Below are positions 1-12,122 of a stretch of 64,000 bases of DNA, in pieces; the first letter of the stretch is position 1; each line of letters opens with the position of its first letter. Origin of the DNA: Asterias amurensis (lineage: Eukaryota > Echinodermata > Asteroidea > Forcipulatida > Asteriidae). A program made the translations under genes and the position numbers. The notes beneath the pieces were generated by a model. That model saw nothing but the letters and a program-made list of their open reading frames with translations. It was not told where the DNA came from and made no database searches. The stretch is from contig NC_092665.1 of the NCBI RefSeq assembly GCF_032118995.1, positions 15,396,012 to 15,460,011 of the forward strand, read 5' to 3'.

Positions 1-65
1 AGCTGTTGCTATTAAAACAAACAAAAAGAGATTGTTATTTTGTATCTTTCTTAAAAATTTTGCCG

Positions 66-456
66 TTAAAGGCAGTGGACACTATTGGTAATTGTCAAAG
101 ACTAGCCTTCACAGTTGGTGAATCTCAACATACACATAAAATAACAAACCTTTGAAAATTTGAGCTCAATCGGTCATCGAACTTGCGAGATAATAATGGA
201 AGAAAAAAAACCTTGTCTCAGAAGTTGTGTGCGTTTAGATGGTTGATTTCGAGACCTGAAATTCTAAACTCGAGGTCTCGAAATCAAATTCGTAGAAAAT
301 TACTTCTTTCTCGAAAACTATGTCAATTGTCACTTCAGAGGCAGCCGTTTCTAACAATGTTGTATACCATCAACCTCTCCCCATTACTCGTCACCAAATG
401 AGGTTTTATGCTAATAATTATTTTGAGTAATTACCAATAGTGTCCACTGCCTTCAA
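66..456 (+). mobile_element. MITE-like element, TTAAAGGCAGTGG family, copy 1
   Basis: Non-autonomous DNA element. It begins TTAAAGGCAGTGGACACTAT and ends with the inverse (ATAGTGTCCACTGCCTTCAA), so the terminal inverted repeats are about 26 bp. The left interior reads GTCAAAGACTAG and the right interior AAAATAATTATTAGC-like sequence, which sets orientation; I call this orientation plus. Near the middle is a short inverted repeat built on GAGACCT / AGGTCTC. There is no transposase. At least twelve more or less complete relatives occur in this window. The TTAA at the ends may be part of the target site; the superfamily is not determined. Confidence 0.85.
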
Positions 457-604
457 ATCAGCAATAAACTATATGGATGATGTGAGGAGAGGGTCTTTAT
501 GTAAAATCAGGAGCGCATGTATCGCGTCGGGTTTTAAAATCTGAGTCGATCCCAAGCACCCACAAAAATGATGTACATTGTGCATTAGGCGGGCCATGCT
601 TCAT

Positions 605-754
605 TTTTGAAAGGGCGGGGGCACCAAGGCATTTTCTTCTTGGTAAAGGGCACCAAATGAGGAAATTTCAAATTTCTGCTGGCAGGAGCATTTCAATGGC
701 ACCAAGGCAATGACCAGGGGGGCAGGGAGGCAACCACCTTCGTTGCCTCCGTGA
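605..754 (-). repeat. Dispersed repeat with GGCAACGAAGG and CCTTGGTGCCCTTG motifs, copy 1
   Basis: On the minus strand this reads CACGGAGGCAACGAAGG, then CATTGCCTTGGTGCC, then CCTTGGTGCC near the end before CCCTTTCAAAAA. The same order of blocks recurs at 57571-57719 and 61555-61696 and partly at 24276-24325. No terminal inverted repeats or coding potential are seen; open frames here are short. It is an interspersed repeat of unknown class. Confidence 0.65.
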
Positions 755-2768
755 GTATCCGCTCGGTGTCGGGTAGAAGGACTAGCCTGTAGGGCTCTTG
801 TGAACAATTCAATTTATCAAATTCTCGATAGCTCCATCGTCCCTCCCTGTGTGATTATTTGGCCTTGCGATCGCTGACCCTAACAAGCTTCAAATAAACC
901 AAGAATTGTTACTTCTTGTCAAAACAACCATTTTCTCTCGGCTCGGCAGTCGCCAATTGCTCCTCGACCCCCGGTCATTTTTGAAATATTTACAATCCCC
1001 GTGTCTGGACTTTACTCTCTATACAGATCCCTCTATTTTATGTCAGGTTGGCAGCGTGGGTATCCGAAGTTTAATTTACACAAAGTTTACATCCCTCCCG
1101 TATAAAATATAGTTTCTTTTCAAGGCGAAATCGTGGACATCAGTCACGGGCCGCCAAAGGTACAAGAACCTCTCGCCTTGTCCACATCGTGTACTCTAAA
1201 TAAATAAGACATAGCTGATGCAGCCATTCATCATTTATTTGCTGTGGCCCTAAACAGACGACCTCCATGTCAACAGGTCGGTGTTTTCCCGCTCGAAGGT
1301 TGCGCGCCTTTTCTCTGATGGTCCTTTGGTAAAAGAAGTGCGACATTTGTTAGCGTTGTCCATAACAATGTACTAAAAACTTTTACAGTGTACTGTCAAA
1401 GTTTTATGTTTAGATGGTCAATATTTGTCTAATGTAGAATGTATGAGAAACTGTTGCGCGAAGGCGTGACTCTCTTTGGTTTTGAAAATCATTTTAGTTT
1501 TAGCTAAAAACAATTAAAGGATGAGTCAAAATAATTAAAGGAGTACAGTCAAAACAATTACAGATGATGGACGTGATGTTTCAAAGCACCGAACTAACAT
1601 TTTAAACTTCCATATCTGGTGTCTTTTTTCCCCAGAACCAAAGGTATCAACTCTTAAAATTACCGGCGGGCCCTCGAAAAAGTTGTCAACCAACAACAAG
1701 GCAGAGGAGGGTTTACCGTTAATTGTCGCCCATGTTTCTTTCGCTCCCTCGGTAGGTTTGTCTGTTGTGCAGTGGCATACCGTTGGAATACAAACAAAAG
1801 AAGCAATAAATAACGCTGTCATACTTTGTATAAAGCCAACTGCCTGGACCACTTCTGTACGATCCTATTCTGTATTTTTGTTTGAGAACACACAGCTATA
1901 CGAATTCCTTTTTATAAATAACGTAACAGAAAACCCGACAACTCACTTCGGTTGGTTTAGCCGGTCCATTCCTGGACCTTTCTTCTTCCAGAACCTCGAA
2001 AGACAAAAACAAGAAATCACTTAAAAAGTTTCTCCCTTCTGGCAATCGCGCAAGAATTTGGCGCCGAGCAAAGTGCTCTTTGTTTATTGTGAAAATGGTT
2101 AGTCCTCGTCTAAAACTCTGTTTTTAATGGCTTCTGCTAAACACTGAATCGCAAGCGGGGATGCCGAGTCCCGACATCGGGCCATTTAAGAAGAAGGGTT
2201 TATGTCAACTAAAAAATGCAGATTGAGTGCATTGAAAAGTACAGCAATGTGTTCCCTGGCGGTCTGTGAATCACTTCATGAATACGTTGCATAAACGTGA
2301 GAAACCCAACTTGGGGGCAACCCAAGACAACATCGTACCAGCAACGGGCGACCCACAACCTCGTACCACCACAACTTCCGTCATTTCCTAGAAATTCCCA
2401 GTAATCATTGCTTACCTATATGCACGATGACGTGTTTTGTTTGTTAAAAGAATCCAGTCAATAATCTGAGAAACATGATGACGTCATGAGACATATTTTT
2501 AATTATAAAAACATATTTAACTGTTTTGATAAATAATCATATGGATAACCACGGTGACAATATCCTGGGAAATATGGGTTCTTTAACTTCCTTTGTATAG
2601 TGTCAATCAAGTTTATTTGTCCTCTTAACCACCGTAATGATAATGCCGTATGAATGAACTTTCTATGTGTCTTCAACTCTCCATTGGCGAAGTGTTTTTA
2701 TTTACAGGTTAGTTCCAGAAGCGTACATTATTGAGATATTCCAGAGAAACGGGAATAGACAATTGGCC
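755..2768. other. Gene-poor DNA
   Basis: No convincing exon, RNA gene or transposon end is seen. Open frames on both strands are about 110 codons or less and lack splice context or recognisable motifs. 1535-2024 is open on both strands, which is more likely chance than coding. Confidence 0.5.
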
Positions 2769-3111
2769 TTAAGGGAAGGTACACGTTTGGTAGTTATTCA
2801 AAACAAATATTAACTTAAAACTTACTTGGTAACAAGCATTGGGGAGCTGTTGATAGTATAAAGAATCGTGGGAAACAACTCCATCTGAAGTAACGTAGTT
2901 ACTTCTATAGCTAGAAGTGTTTTATTCCTATCCGAAAGCACACAAATTCGTCTAACCAGGGTGTTTTTTCTTTCATCATTTTCTCGCAACTTCGATGATC
3001 GATTGAGCCCAAATTTTCACAGGCTTGTTATTTTATGCTTATGATGGGATACACCAAGTGAGAAGACTGGTCTTTGACAATTCCCAAACATGTACCTAAT
3101 ATTCCCTTTAA
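2769..3111 (-). mobile_element. Diverged TTAAAGGCAGTGG-family element
   Basis: The order of blocks is that of the family in reverse orientation: AACTTACTTGGTAACAAGC, GGGGAGCTGTTGATAGTATAA, CATCTGAAGTAACGTAG, then CTCGCAACTTCGATGATCGA and GGTCTTTGACAATT. Both ends are degraded, so this is an old copy. A fragment of another family (AGCAGCTCTATGAAATTGG) follows at about 3124-3142. Confidence 0.7.
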
Positions 3112-5087
3112 GCATAATTTTAAGCAGCTCTATGAAATTGGTCTCAGTAGTGATTAAGTTGTCACTTCTTTATGAGGCATCCTTGGTTTCATTGCCAGAA
3201 TTGTAATAATAAGGACTCCTTGATAATTTCACAATTGATTCAACAATGAACAATCTAGTACCCACGATCAAGACATTCGAGGGTTCGGCCTAACTCATTC
3301 TGACACCAAATGCCTGGTGTGTGTTCCTCAGTTCATAAACAAAATATATCTGAGTAAACAGTGCGGTGCTGGGCAGAAAATAAGTTAATATTGTCTTTAA
3401 GTCTCCTCATGTGATTTTTAAATACTATCTGCAACGTGTCAGAAAAATCAACTTGTCCCCGCAAGTCTATTGTCTTAGAGTTTTGAGGTATCAATGTTGT
3501 AAGGCTCCATGCCCAAACAGTCCCTCGTGATACCTCCGAAATTCCAATTTTGTAACCATATCTTGTCTTGCTCGAGGACAAGTTTTTCCCTCTCAAAAAC
3601 AATTGTTTTTAGCCAGTAGGGGCGGTCAGACTGTTTTTGACAGGGGCTGATGGGCTGGGCTGTTTGCCCTTGGCATTGCCGTGTGTGTCTTGGTGGTGGT
3701 TGTAATTGTCTTTACACTGGACGTCCGAGCAATTAGGTCCGTAAATCGTTGTGCGATGTGTAGCCTATTATACTCACATGAAATTGAGTTAGTGCTTTGA
3801 AAAAGGCAAAGATGGTGTTGATTGTGCGAGTTTCTCTAAGAACACTGTGGTAATTTAATCATTTTTGTAAACTGTAAAATTTTTACTATAGGACGGCCTT
3901 ATTTTGTACTCTTATAATATCGTTTATTTAAGTTATATTATAAGTAATTTTCCAAATGTGTTGATGGGCCATGACTTATGGCTTTGAAAACAAGCAAAGA
4001 TGGTGTTGGGGTGTGTTATGGTTATTTCCTGCCCGAGTGTCATTCTTGTAAATTGTAAAATTTAACTATATTTTGGACGCCCAAGTTTCTTGTATTTTAT
4101 AAGCTAGTTTTGAAGTCATTTTCAAAATGCGTTGATGTGCTTTTTTTTTTTTAGAAGGATCGGGGTGAGTTCGTTTAGTGAATTTTACATGTTCGTCTTC
4201 ATTGATAGAAGCTGGAACTGGTATATACTGGAATTGAGGGTTGCATTGTAAATTGTTATACCTCTGTACAAATTGTGAAGTTTGATTGGTCAAGAACCAA
4301 TCACGTGCCATGCAACAATTGTATACTGTTGCTCGTTTATTAGACGTCGATCATACCATTGCGTCACTCAATACATTATACAAATTATTATTTACAGATC
4401 ACAACAAAATAATAATTCTCGGAAATACAGTGGAAGTAAATTCACATATGTTTATTAAATAGGGGAACATCACCAGCATGTATAGGCATCATAGCCAGGT
4501 GGTGGTCCGGTCGGTTTCGGGTCCTCTGAAATGGGGCTGGTTTCCACACAGCGTTGATGACCATGCTATTGTGGGTGTTCCAGGTATTACAAGCAAGCCC
4601 CTATTTAAAACTATCTCGCCTCCGGCCGTTCCCAGAAAAAAAAATTGCAAAAAAAAAAACCCACAAAAAACAACAACATGTTTACCGTCCTGCCTTTTTG
4701 AAATAAGGAAGGAAGAGGTTTTTTTTGTGTTCTTTTTTCCTTCTCAAACTGGAGACATTTTTAAAGAAAACCGGCTGGGTTTAAAAACAAAATTTGTCTG
4801 AGATCGTTAAAATGTATCTTTATTTCTTTTTTCTTTTGTTTTTCTCATAAAAAAAACCCCAAACCTTTATTTGGGGAAAAGGGAGGCGGCCTCTAAAAAG
4901 GAAACTGGCAGGGACTGTAAACATGTTTTTTTGCCTTCCTGGCCTTATATCCTTGGCTGGCTGTGGACTTCACTCACTCTTCAAAAAAAGATTACTGGAT
5001 TATGGTTCTTTCAAAGTTAATACGTGGGTGGGGTTATTATGGTGAGAGTTACAGAGCACCAGAAGTACTCTCCTCCTATGTTTACCA
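3112..5087. other. Gene-poor, AT-rich DNA
   Basis: There is no supported gene. The stretch holds a short MITE-end fragment just after 3112, a two-unit duplication at 3790-4138, and many A or T runs between 4140 and 4860. Short open frames show no conserved motifs. Confidence 0.5.
3790..4138 (+). repeat. Imperfect tandem duplication, two units of about 170-180 bp
   Basis: Two neighbouring blocks share GCAAAGATGGTGTTG, then a TTGTAAA-TGTAAAATTT-ACTATA core, then a TTTTGTA / TTATAA block and TTTTC-AAATG-GTTGATG at the end. The units start at about 3790 and 3975. No coding role is seen. Confidence 0.5.
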
Positions 5088-5443
5088 TTAAAGGCGCTGG
5101 AAAAGATTGCTAATTACTCAAAATAATCGTTAGCATAAAAACTTACTTGTTAATGAGCAATGGAGAGCTGTTCCCTTTGTGAGAAACGGCTCCCTTTGAA
5201 GTAACGTAGTTTCTGAGAAAGAGGTTATTTCTCACTAAAATGATAAAATACTTCAGGCCTGAAGCCTTTTATTATAGGGCATCTGAAAGCACCTAAATTT
5301 GTGCAACATGAGTGTTTTTTTTTCCATTTTTCTCTTGCAATTCGATGACTTGAGTCAACATTTTCAAAGGATTGTTATTTAATGGTCATGTTGAGATACA
5401 TCAATTGGGCATACTGGTCTTTGACAATTACCAAAGGTGTCCA
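5088..5443 (-). mobile_element. TTAAAGGCAGTGG-family element, reverse orientation
   Basis: It starts TTAAAGGCGCTGGAAAAGAT, followed by ACTCAAAATAATCGTTAGC, and ends with GGTCTTTGACAATTACCAA and GTGTCCA. The interior carries GTGAGAAACGGCTCCCT and TTCGATGAC blocks shared with the other copies. The ends are degraded relative to 37806-38182. Confidence 0.75.
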
Positions 5444-5914
5444 TGCAAATGGACGACCATCGATACCAACTTGTCCGGAGCAGAATTGCGCCTTTTTTTA
5501 GTCCGGATCTCTTCGCGGGGCACAAGGTGGGCCCTGAGTAACGTTGGTTGTAATTCGGGGTGGCATGGGCCAGAAAATGATTTCCACGGGCTTTACTTTT
5601 GTTGACACGAGGCTTTTGGGGTAATATTTACAGGGATTGGACCCGAATGTAAAGCTTGACATTAATTGCTGGATTGTGCAAAGCTGGGATGAGAGAGAGG
5701 GATTATAGCTTGATGGACGCGAGCAAGTTGTTGAAACTCCTGACCCTCTGCGCTGTTGAAAGGGTTACGAACTTTTTAGTGCTAATTTTCAAGTTGAGAT
5801 GTTTTGAGATAAGCTGATCACAGAGTGGGGTCCTGACCAGCTTCACATCGAAGTGGGTCAAACTGACGCATAACCAGAGTAAAAAGTAATGTTTGTTTGT
5901 GTTGACTACCGTTT

Positions 5915-6130
5915 TCGAGTCAACCTGGCCCGAGACTCGACTCAAGTCCCAAATCGCCTGATCATCAGAAAACTCCCCAACCTGTGTCGTGTTCTCGGGA
6001 CTATATTTTGCCGGTGGATATGCTTAGGGACCTCTCGCACGAGAACGGGACTTGAATCAAGTCTAACCTGACCCAGAAATGGGTCAGGTTTCCCGGGAAC
6101 GAAATCCGGGTCAATTTTGACCCGGTTTCG
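5915..6130. repeat. Palindrome-rich foldback block
   Basis: Contains a hairpin with a 10-bp stem and 6-nt loop (AACCTGACCC / GGGTCAGGTT, 6063-6089), followed by a second palindrome CCGGGTCAATTTTGACCCGG at about 6106-6125. The flanking GGGACTTGA-type sequence recurs in inverted orientation around 5935-5950. It is probably a non-autonomous foldback element; no coding sequence or target duplication is identified. Confidence 0.5.
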
Positions 6131-6578
6131 ATCGAGAAAGTTTAACTGGGATATAATTTTGTTTGCTTTGCTATCCATTTGGTTTTTGTCGCAAAGCTGA
6201 TCGTAATCAAACTATTTTTGTTGAATGGATTTGCTCCTTTAATATCATCCCCCACAAATGCTGTTACTCTTTTGATTGATCTTACTTCATTAAAAAGATG
6301 TTTTGAAACTGTCTAAAAGGCCTGTCACAAAAACCAATATTGTCACCGAAAGGACCATTAAAATTATCAATTAAAAGCAACTATTAAGGAGTGTTCTCTT
6401 TTTAACCCTCACCTTTCTTCTCTTCAAAACATGTCAATTTATGCCCCCTGGTCAGACGGAATCACAACAGGTTTAAACGATTTCGATGTTGTATTGCAAC
6501 TTTATGTCCAGTTCCCATTTGTCATTATTATTCACACGACAGGAACAAGATTGTTTTTCTTCTGCCGTTTTCCACTTT

Positions 6579-6695
6579 GGGTGCGTTCGGTGTGTGGCGG
6601 GGTTTTTTTTTTCAGGATGAACGTGTGACGTTCGTCCAGGAAAAAAAACCCGCCACACACCGGGGTCGACCCAGGGAAGGTAAGCGAACGCACCC
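6579..6695. mobile_element. Foldback element with GGGTGCGTTCG ends
   Basis: Terminal repeats GGGTGCGTTCG (6579-6589) and CGAACGCACCC (6685-6695). Inside is a strong hairpin: GTGTGTGGCGGG, a T-run and GATGAACG, then TGTGA, then CGTTCGTCC, an A-run and CCCGCCACACAC. The open frames across it on both strands come from this symmetry and should not be read as genes. No clear target-site duplication was found. Confidence 0.65.
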
Positions 6696-7635
6696 ATTGT
6701 AGCAAAAGAGACATACAATTGGTATCATGTGGAATGGTGTTTTGGCTGGTAACCTTCTTCTGTAAACACAATTTTGTTGTGTTTATTTTTGTTGTGCCAC
6801 CCTTTGTGCTTATCTATAAGCAGCTCTATAATTTTGGCCCAAACATTTTGCAACTGACTCGCACATGAATTCCAGTAAAACGAATTGACAGTGTTTTTGT
6901 ATTGGTTCTCAGGCTATACACCAGAGTTCAACGTTTCCAGTTGATGAAAGACACATGATTTCCTGATAATTAACTGTAATTAGCGATCTTGTGTCAGTTT
7001 TGAAACAAAACGAAAGCTCTCGATTAATAATAACTATTTCGCCTTGTCATCATTTCAATCATGCAGCGAGAGAGGGTCATGTTCGGGCGGACACAAACCG
7101 CTCGAATTCGCGAGCATGTGTAAAAGATTATTCCTCCAATATGACCCGATCGTAAAAACAAGGTTGAGTCGATTAGAATTCGGTGGATTTGATTTCGATG
7201 TCTTTCCTTCTCCTGAAATTGAATCCATATTTTATGCTCTCCACTTGTACCGGAAATCTACCGGTGTGTGGCCACGTGAGCTTGGGGAGTTTTCCTGGCA
7301 AGGTGCGGGGGTTTTCGACAGGGGTGTCCGACCAATATGGTGCGACCACAACCCCGGAGTTTGGTGTACAGTTATAAAGTAGTTTTCGGAGGGTTATTTT
7401 TGGATCCTTTCTACTGATGAATGCCGCACAAACACTCATTAAATGAATTCAAAACAAGATTTTTAAATGTTGTTAGTGTTGTATAAATCGTATAGAGAGA
7501 AATTTCTGATTGGTACACCATGGGGTTAGCTTTAGTCAGAAAAAGCCCCAACAATTCGGTCATATAGAGCAATGCGCTTGCTCCATAGTATACCATGGAG
7601 GTAGAAATGTATATACCCACATGCTTTATGGATAT

Positions 7636-7890
7636 ACCTTTAGTAATTACTCCAACAATTGATGATCTTAAAAACTTACTTGGTAACAGATGAATGGAGG
7701 GCTGTCGATAATATAAAACATTGTCAGAAGTGACGGCATTTGTTGTAGGCCTATTATACTGTAGTATTAGAGAAAGCGAACATTTTCCACCCGAAAATTC
7801 GATTCAGAGAAACTCGATGTTTTAAAGTGACAATAGATACAAGTTTGCGTGACTCCAACGACCGACTGGAAGTCACACAAAATAGCAGTT
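7636..7890 (-). mobile_element. Decayed TTAAAGGCAGTGG-family copy
   Basis: Retains TAATTACTCCAA, AAAACTTACTTGGTAAC, ATGGAGGGCTGTCGATAATA and ATTGTCAGAAGTGACG in the family order. The right part is mostly unrecognisable apart from a CAACGACCGA block. Confidence 0.4.
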
Positions 7891-8750
7891 ACTGATCCGT
7901 ATGTTTTTAAAATACTGTATAAATATACTTGTTTTGCCAGTAGCAACTGTTTTGTTATTTAACTGTGGCTTGTCTCGTCGGGTACTGGTCTCTTTAGAGC
8001 TTTATAAAAGGCCCCCCTTGATTTCCGTGGGATAAAAATCTCAAACGGATATTTTGGTGAAAAGAAAAAATAGATTTAAATCATCTCAAAGAAACTTTGT
8101 TTACCCTCTTACTTTCGTTTAATTAGAGGCAATTAGTCTACCTGCTGTGTAGCCAGGTTGCTCTTGTACTTCAAGTAAACACTGCGGCGCACAATAGATC
8201 AAGTGAAAGCCATTTGATATCAAACATCACAAAAGAGCCGTATAAAATGGTGGACCCCCATTATTCCCCCTAAATCGGGGCAGGTTTGTTACCCTCCTCT
8301 CGAACCCACCCCAAGTCAGATTCCCTTCCACAAAACCCAAACAATAGAAACCGGAAATGCGACACATAGAGGTTTTTTTTATCTATCGGACTTTCATAAA
8401 ACATTCTGCGTTTGAAGGGGGGAAAGTGAGCCGCTGGTCCCGGGTACCAAACAGAGTCGCGTGTCAGGCGTATTCTTATACTAATTAGGTACCGGGTTGA
8501 CGAACGGTGGAGAGGCAGAGTTGAGTTACGGACGCTGTGCTCGCTTTCCCACGCTTCTTAACTGACGGAATTTAAGACGGGACGGTAGCGGAATTTCGCT
8601 GCACGGTTGACCTGAAGCTGGACCCATAATAATGTGGTTTTGTAAACGTATCTTCGGACTCGGTGTGCTCTGGTGTGGATGATGATATCGATTTGAAAGT
8701 GTGTCTCGGAAGATTATTTTGAGACGCTGCTCAGTGGTCCGTACTTACGA

Positions 8751-8800
8751 CCCCCCTCCCCCCTCCCCCTCCCCCTCCCCCCTCCCCCTCCCCCCCCCTC
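8751..8800 (+). repeat. Low-complexity C/CT tract
   Basis: About 50 bases of C runs broken by single T residues (CCCCCT units). A simple-sequence tract capable of length variation; no other role is evident. Confidence 0.9.
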
Positions 8801-9469
8801 TGGTCACGCTACAATCATCAGCTGATCGGCTGAACTCACCCAGTTTTTCTTTTTAATAGACTTAGTGCAATAGAATAGATAACCGATAAACTCTCCAAAT
8901 TGTTCTTGTGGGCTGGAAGGTTTCCTCATTTTAGAAGTTGATAAAACATTGCATGTCTGTAATTTTGAAAACCTTCCAAATTATACTTAAACCACAAGGG
9001 ATAGAGGCTGTCTCAAAATCTTGGCACCTTAAAGTCGTTGTCGATCATGTCATCGCTGTCGCTTGCCATTGTCCCGGTACGATTGTCACTGGAATCGCCG
9101 TCACCATCTTTACCACTACAGGTGCTTTGAAATGTCACTAACGACCAAGAGATTCTCTAGTTAACTTGTCATGAGATACTTTTGTTTGAAATGGCTCTAT
9201 AGAAAACCTTTCTTGTTTTGAAATTCAAACATTCAAGCAATAATCTCAGTCATGGTATAACATATTGAACATTGTGACTACAGAGCATCCCCCTCTTTTA
9301 TTTGAAATTCCTAACCTTAAAATCTCCTCCTACTTTTTCTTAAAGCCACCCACGATCTACTGTGGTCAAAATGCGTCCATTCATTCCAACGCAATGACTC
9401 CCCGCCATAAGTCCGTCAACCCACTACCCATCTACCACCAACCGATCACTTCTGGAATGCAATCCACCA

Positions 9470-9713
9470 GGGCCCAACTTCATAGAGCTGCTAAGCACGA
9501 CAATTTGCTTAGCATGAAATTTATTCCTTGATAAAAACAGGATAACCAACCAAATTTCCATCAGTGTTGCATATTGCTTGTTACTGATATTTAGCTGTTG
9601 TTTGCTTATCCTGAAAATCACGTAGAGATTTGGTTGGTAATCCTGTTTTTATTAAGGCAAACACTTCATGCTAAGCAAATTGTTGTGCTTAGCAGCTCTA
9701 TGAAATTGGGCCC
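9470..9713. mobile_element. Palindromic MITE, GGGCCCAA-TTCATAGAGCTG family, copy 1
   Basis: The two ends are long inverted copies: GGGCCCAACTTCATAGAGCT with GCTAAGCAC inside on the left, and GTGCTTAGCAGCTCTATGAA ending in TTGGGCCC on the right. The arms continue inward (AACAGGATAACCAACCAAAT versus ATTTGGTTGGTAATCCTGTT), leaving a loop of about 60 nt. A near-full copy lies at 47707-47947 and shortened ones at 36546-36706 and 42178-42345. No transposase is present. Confidence 0.85.
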
Positions 9714-10673
9714 TGTTCGCAACCCTGTCATCATGGAGCTATGCTTTCATCAGCGCTGTATAGAAACAACGGTGGAATTTTATATTGTCACTCTCCCCAA
9801 ACGCTCATACATTTTCCAGTAAAACCGCTTAAAATAAAAAAATAATTCTACACCCGTGGACTGTCACGTTTAATGATAGCCATTTATCTCTCTCCGTGTC
9901 AATTGGTCATTTTTACGACCGTTTCGGTCATAAAGTTGACTTTAATTGTTACCTTTTTTTACTCTTATCCCATTAATAAGGGGCCGGTGTGAGAAAGAGT
10001 TTCGGCACATTGGATACGGGTGAGGCTTTTGTTGATGAAGATGCTCTCTTGCTGGGTTTTACTGCCGTTGTTTCTTTTATTTGGGGTGCGTTTAAAGAAC
10101 TATCTATTATTCTTTAGGGTTAGGGAAGACAAATTGAAAGACTTCTCTTGCGACCGTGCCTCTTTTTTTACCAGTATGTATTCCTATTTGTTATATACTG
10201 GTAATCATTGGACGGACCCATCAGGAAGGGGCAGACATCCATTTAGCACCCCACTACCCCTCTCACAATAGTTACACCAACGCATTACCAATAAGTTAAT
10301 AACCATGAAAATAATGTCTGCTTGAAATCCAGCCAGGTGTGATGGCAATTCTACGTTTTGTTTAAATATCAAAAGCACTCCCGACCTACACAATGGTTTT
10401 AATAACCACTATTAAAGAGAAAAATGGGGTGCAGGTTTCAAGATCGTTTAAACAAAATAATAAAAGACAGATGCGATTCTGCTGAGTTCATCAACCTCTT
10501 TCAGGAAGTGGAGTCCATTCCAGCGATTAATTCTGTCTATTTTCTCAATTAAAGGCCCCCTATCGTCAAAGAAAAACCAGTTTTTGCAATAGCGCCCTCT
10601 CGCTCATAAAAGTTGTTTACGCTGTTCTGCGAGGGTGACTTACACCCTCTGTTAGTTCGTCGTGAATACAAAG
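9714..10673. other. Gene-poor DNA
   Basis: No exon or RNA gene could be supported. The last 50 bases lead into a possible transcription start (AAGATGGCGG at 10671-10680) of the candidate gene that follows. Confidence 0.4.
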
Positions 10674-12122
10674 ATGGCGGATACGGAGATGATACACTGT
10701 TCATGGTAAGCCCGTCACTCTGTGCTTGTTGCAAGAACACTTGCCAGAAACAGTGAAACACGGGGAGCTTTCCCACGAGCTTTGCGAGTGTGTGTGGCAC
10801 AAGACAAACAAAAGGACCGGAAGGAAGTGAGGAACAACAACAGGGATCTCAATAATAAAGTAAGCGTTACCACTATTTTAGCCTTATGTGTTACTGTTAC
10901 CCCAGTTTTATCCAAGTCGATCCAATCGTGTTTATTGTCACTTTCGTTATTATTCACCGTTCTGGAAAACGGGTGAATTTTCATCATTTTCTCTCGAGAA
11001 AACGGCAAACGGTTTGAGTACTTATTGTACTTGTAGGATCAGGACACAAAACACAAATATCTATAATCTACAGATTTACATTAAACTTATACGGTAAATA
11101 CTGATAGCTACCCTTACAATACTATACTTGCTGATACCCTGGTGAGACGAACAATTATTACAGCATGTAAAATATGTTACCAGTAAGTTATACTAGTATT
11201 TATAGCATAACTGGTAATTACGTTTTTACATGCGTGCTAAAACGGAGATGAATTATTTTGCGTGACTTTGTTTTACCAAATGCCTCAATACTTTGCAGCA
11301 AGTAACGTTTTAAGAGAAGCTTTTTACTACCCAAAATGTGTAAGTTAAATGTAAATCTGAAAACATGTTACAACAAAAACCCAACAATTTGTTTACAGCA
11401 ATTTATTATGGCAAACGGATAGGGCACTATAATTAAATTCTGTATTTTTTCAGGAGTCGGATTCAGAAACAACTGAAGGCGAGGGGAGAACAGGCAAATC
11501 TGATGCTGTGCGAAACAAATTCAAGAAGAGAAAGCAATATCAAGGTATTCTGAATGTTTATTATTTTTTTGTACAAATACAAGTTAAAATATGTCTATAT
11601 GGTTTACAGGAGCTGCATGTACCTGAATCAGTCTGTGAAAATATATAGATGAATTTCATCAACATAAAACAATATTTACGTATATGGAAAACTAACTGAA
11701 CTTGAATGAAGAAAGACAGCAAGGCAAGGGGTAGAACAATAAATAATATTTATACACATAAAAACACTATGAATCAAACCATAAAATTACAAACCAAAAA
11801 TTAGGGAAATATTTACAGGGGCATATACAAATACAAAATAAATACATAAAATAAAACATTTAGAGCAGGTGCAGGCATGATATACTGGTAATTTTGGAAA
11901 ACAACAACAACAAATAGTTTAGATAGTGGAAGGGCTGATCTTCACATGGTGTAAGGCTATCGTACACTTATCACAGTTGTCTGGTTTTCCCAAGAGCAAC
12001 ACATTGTCAAACAGCCTAGGATGAATATGCCTGAATGTAAATAACAATAATGTGTGTCTACCGTTTCAGAAATATCTCAACGCTCTTCCAAGGAGGTTGA
12101 AAATGTAACCGCAGGGCTGTAG
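10674..12122 (+). CDS. Candidate small Myb/SANT-like gene or relic
   Basis: Tentative spliced gene. A start in good context (AAGATGGCGG, ATG at 10674) reads MADTEMIHCSW up to a GTAAGC donor at 10706. A second block is open to a donor at 10860 and ends RNNNRDLNNK. A clear exon at 11454-11544 (acceptor TTTTTTCAG, donor GTATTC) reads ESDSETTEGEGR, then KSDAVRNKFKKRKQYQ. A last exon, 12070-12122 after GTTTCAG, continues in phase with EISQRSSKEVENVTAGL and a stop. The basic run followed by YQEIS and NVTA resembles the later helices of Myb/SANT-like DNA-binding domains. The first block does not join the later exons in the right phase and a full domain cannot be assembled, so a decayed gene is as likely as a working one. 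Confidence 0.3.

Larger units (their letters stand above)
6696..9469. other. Gene-poor DNA with weak promoter-like stretch
   Basis: No supported gene. A decayed MITE lies at 7636-7890 and a C-rich tract at 8751-8800. The stretch 8400-8700 is less AT-rich and has more CpG than its surroundings, so it could be a 5-prime exon or promoter, but no start codon with good exon context can be tied to it. Confidence 0.4.
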
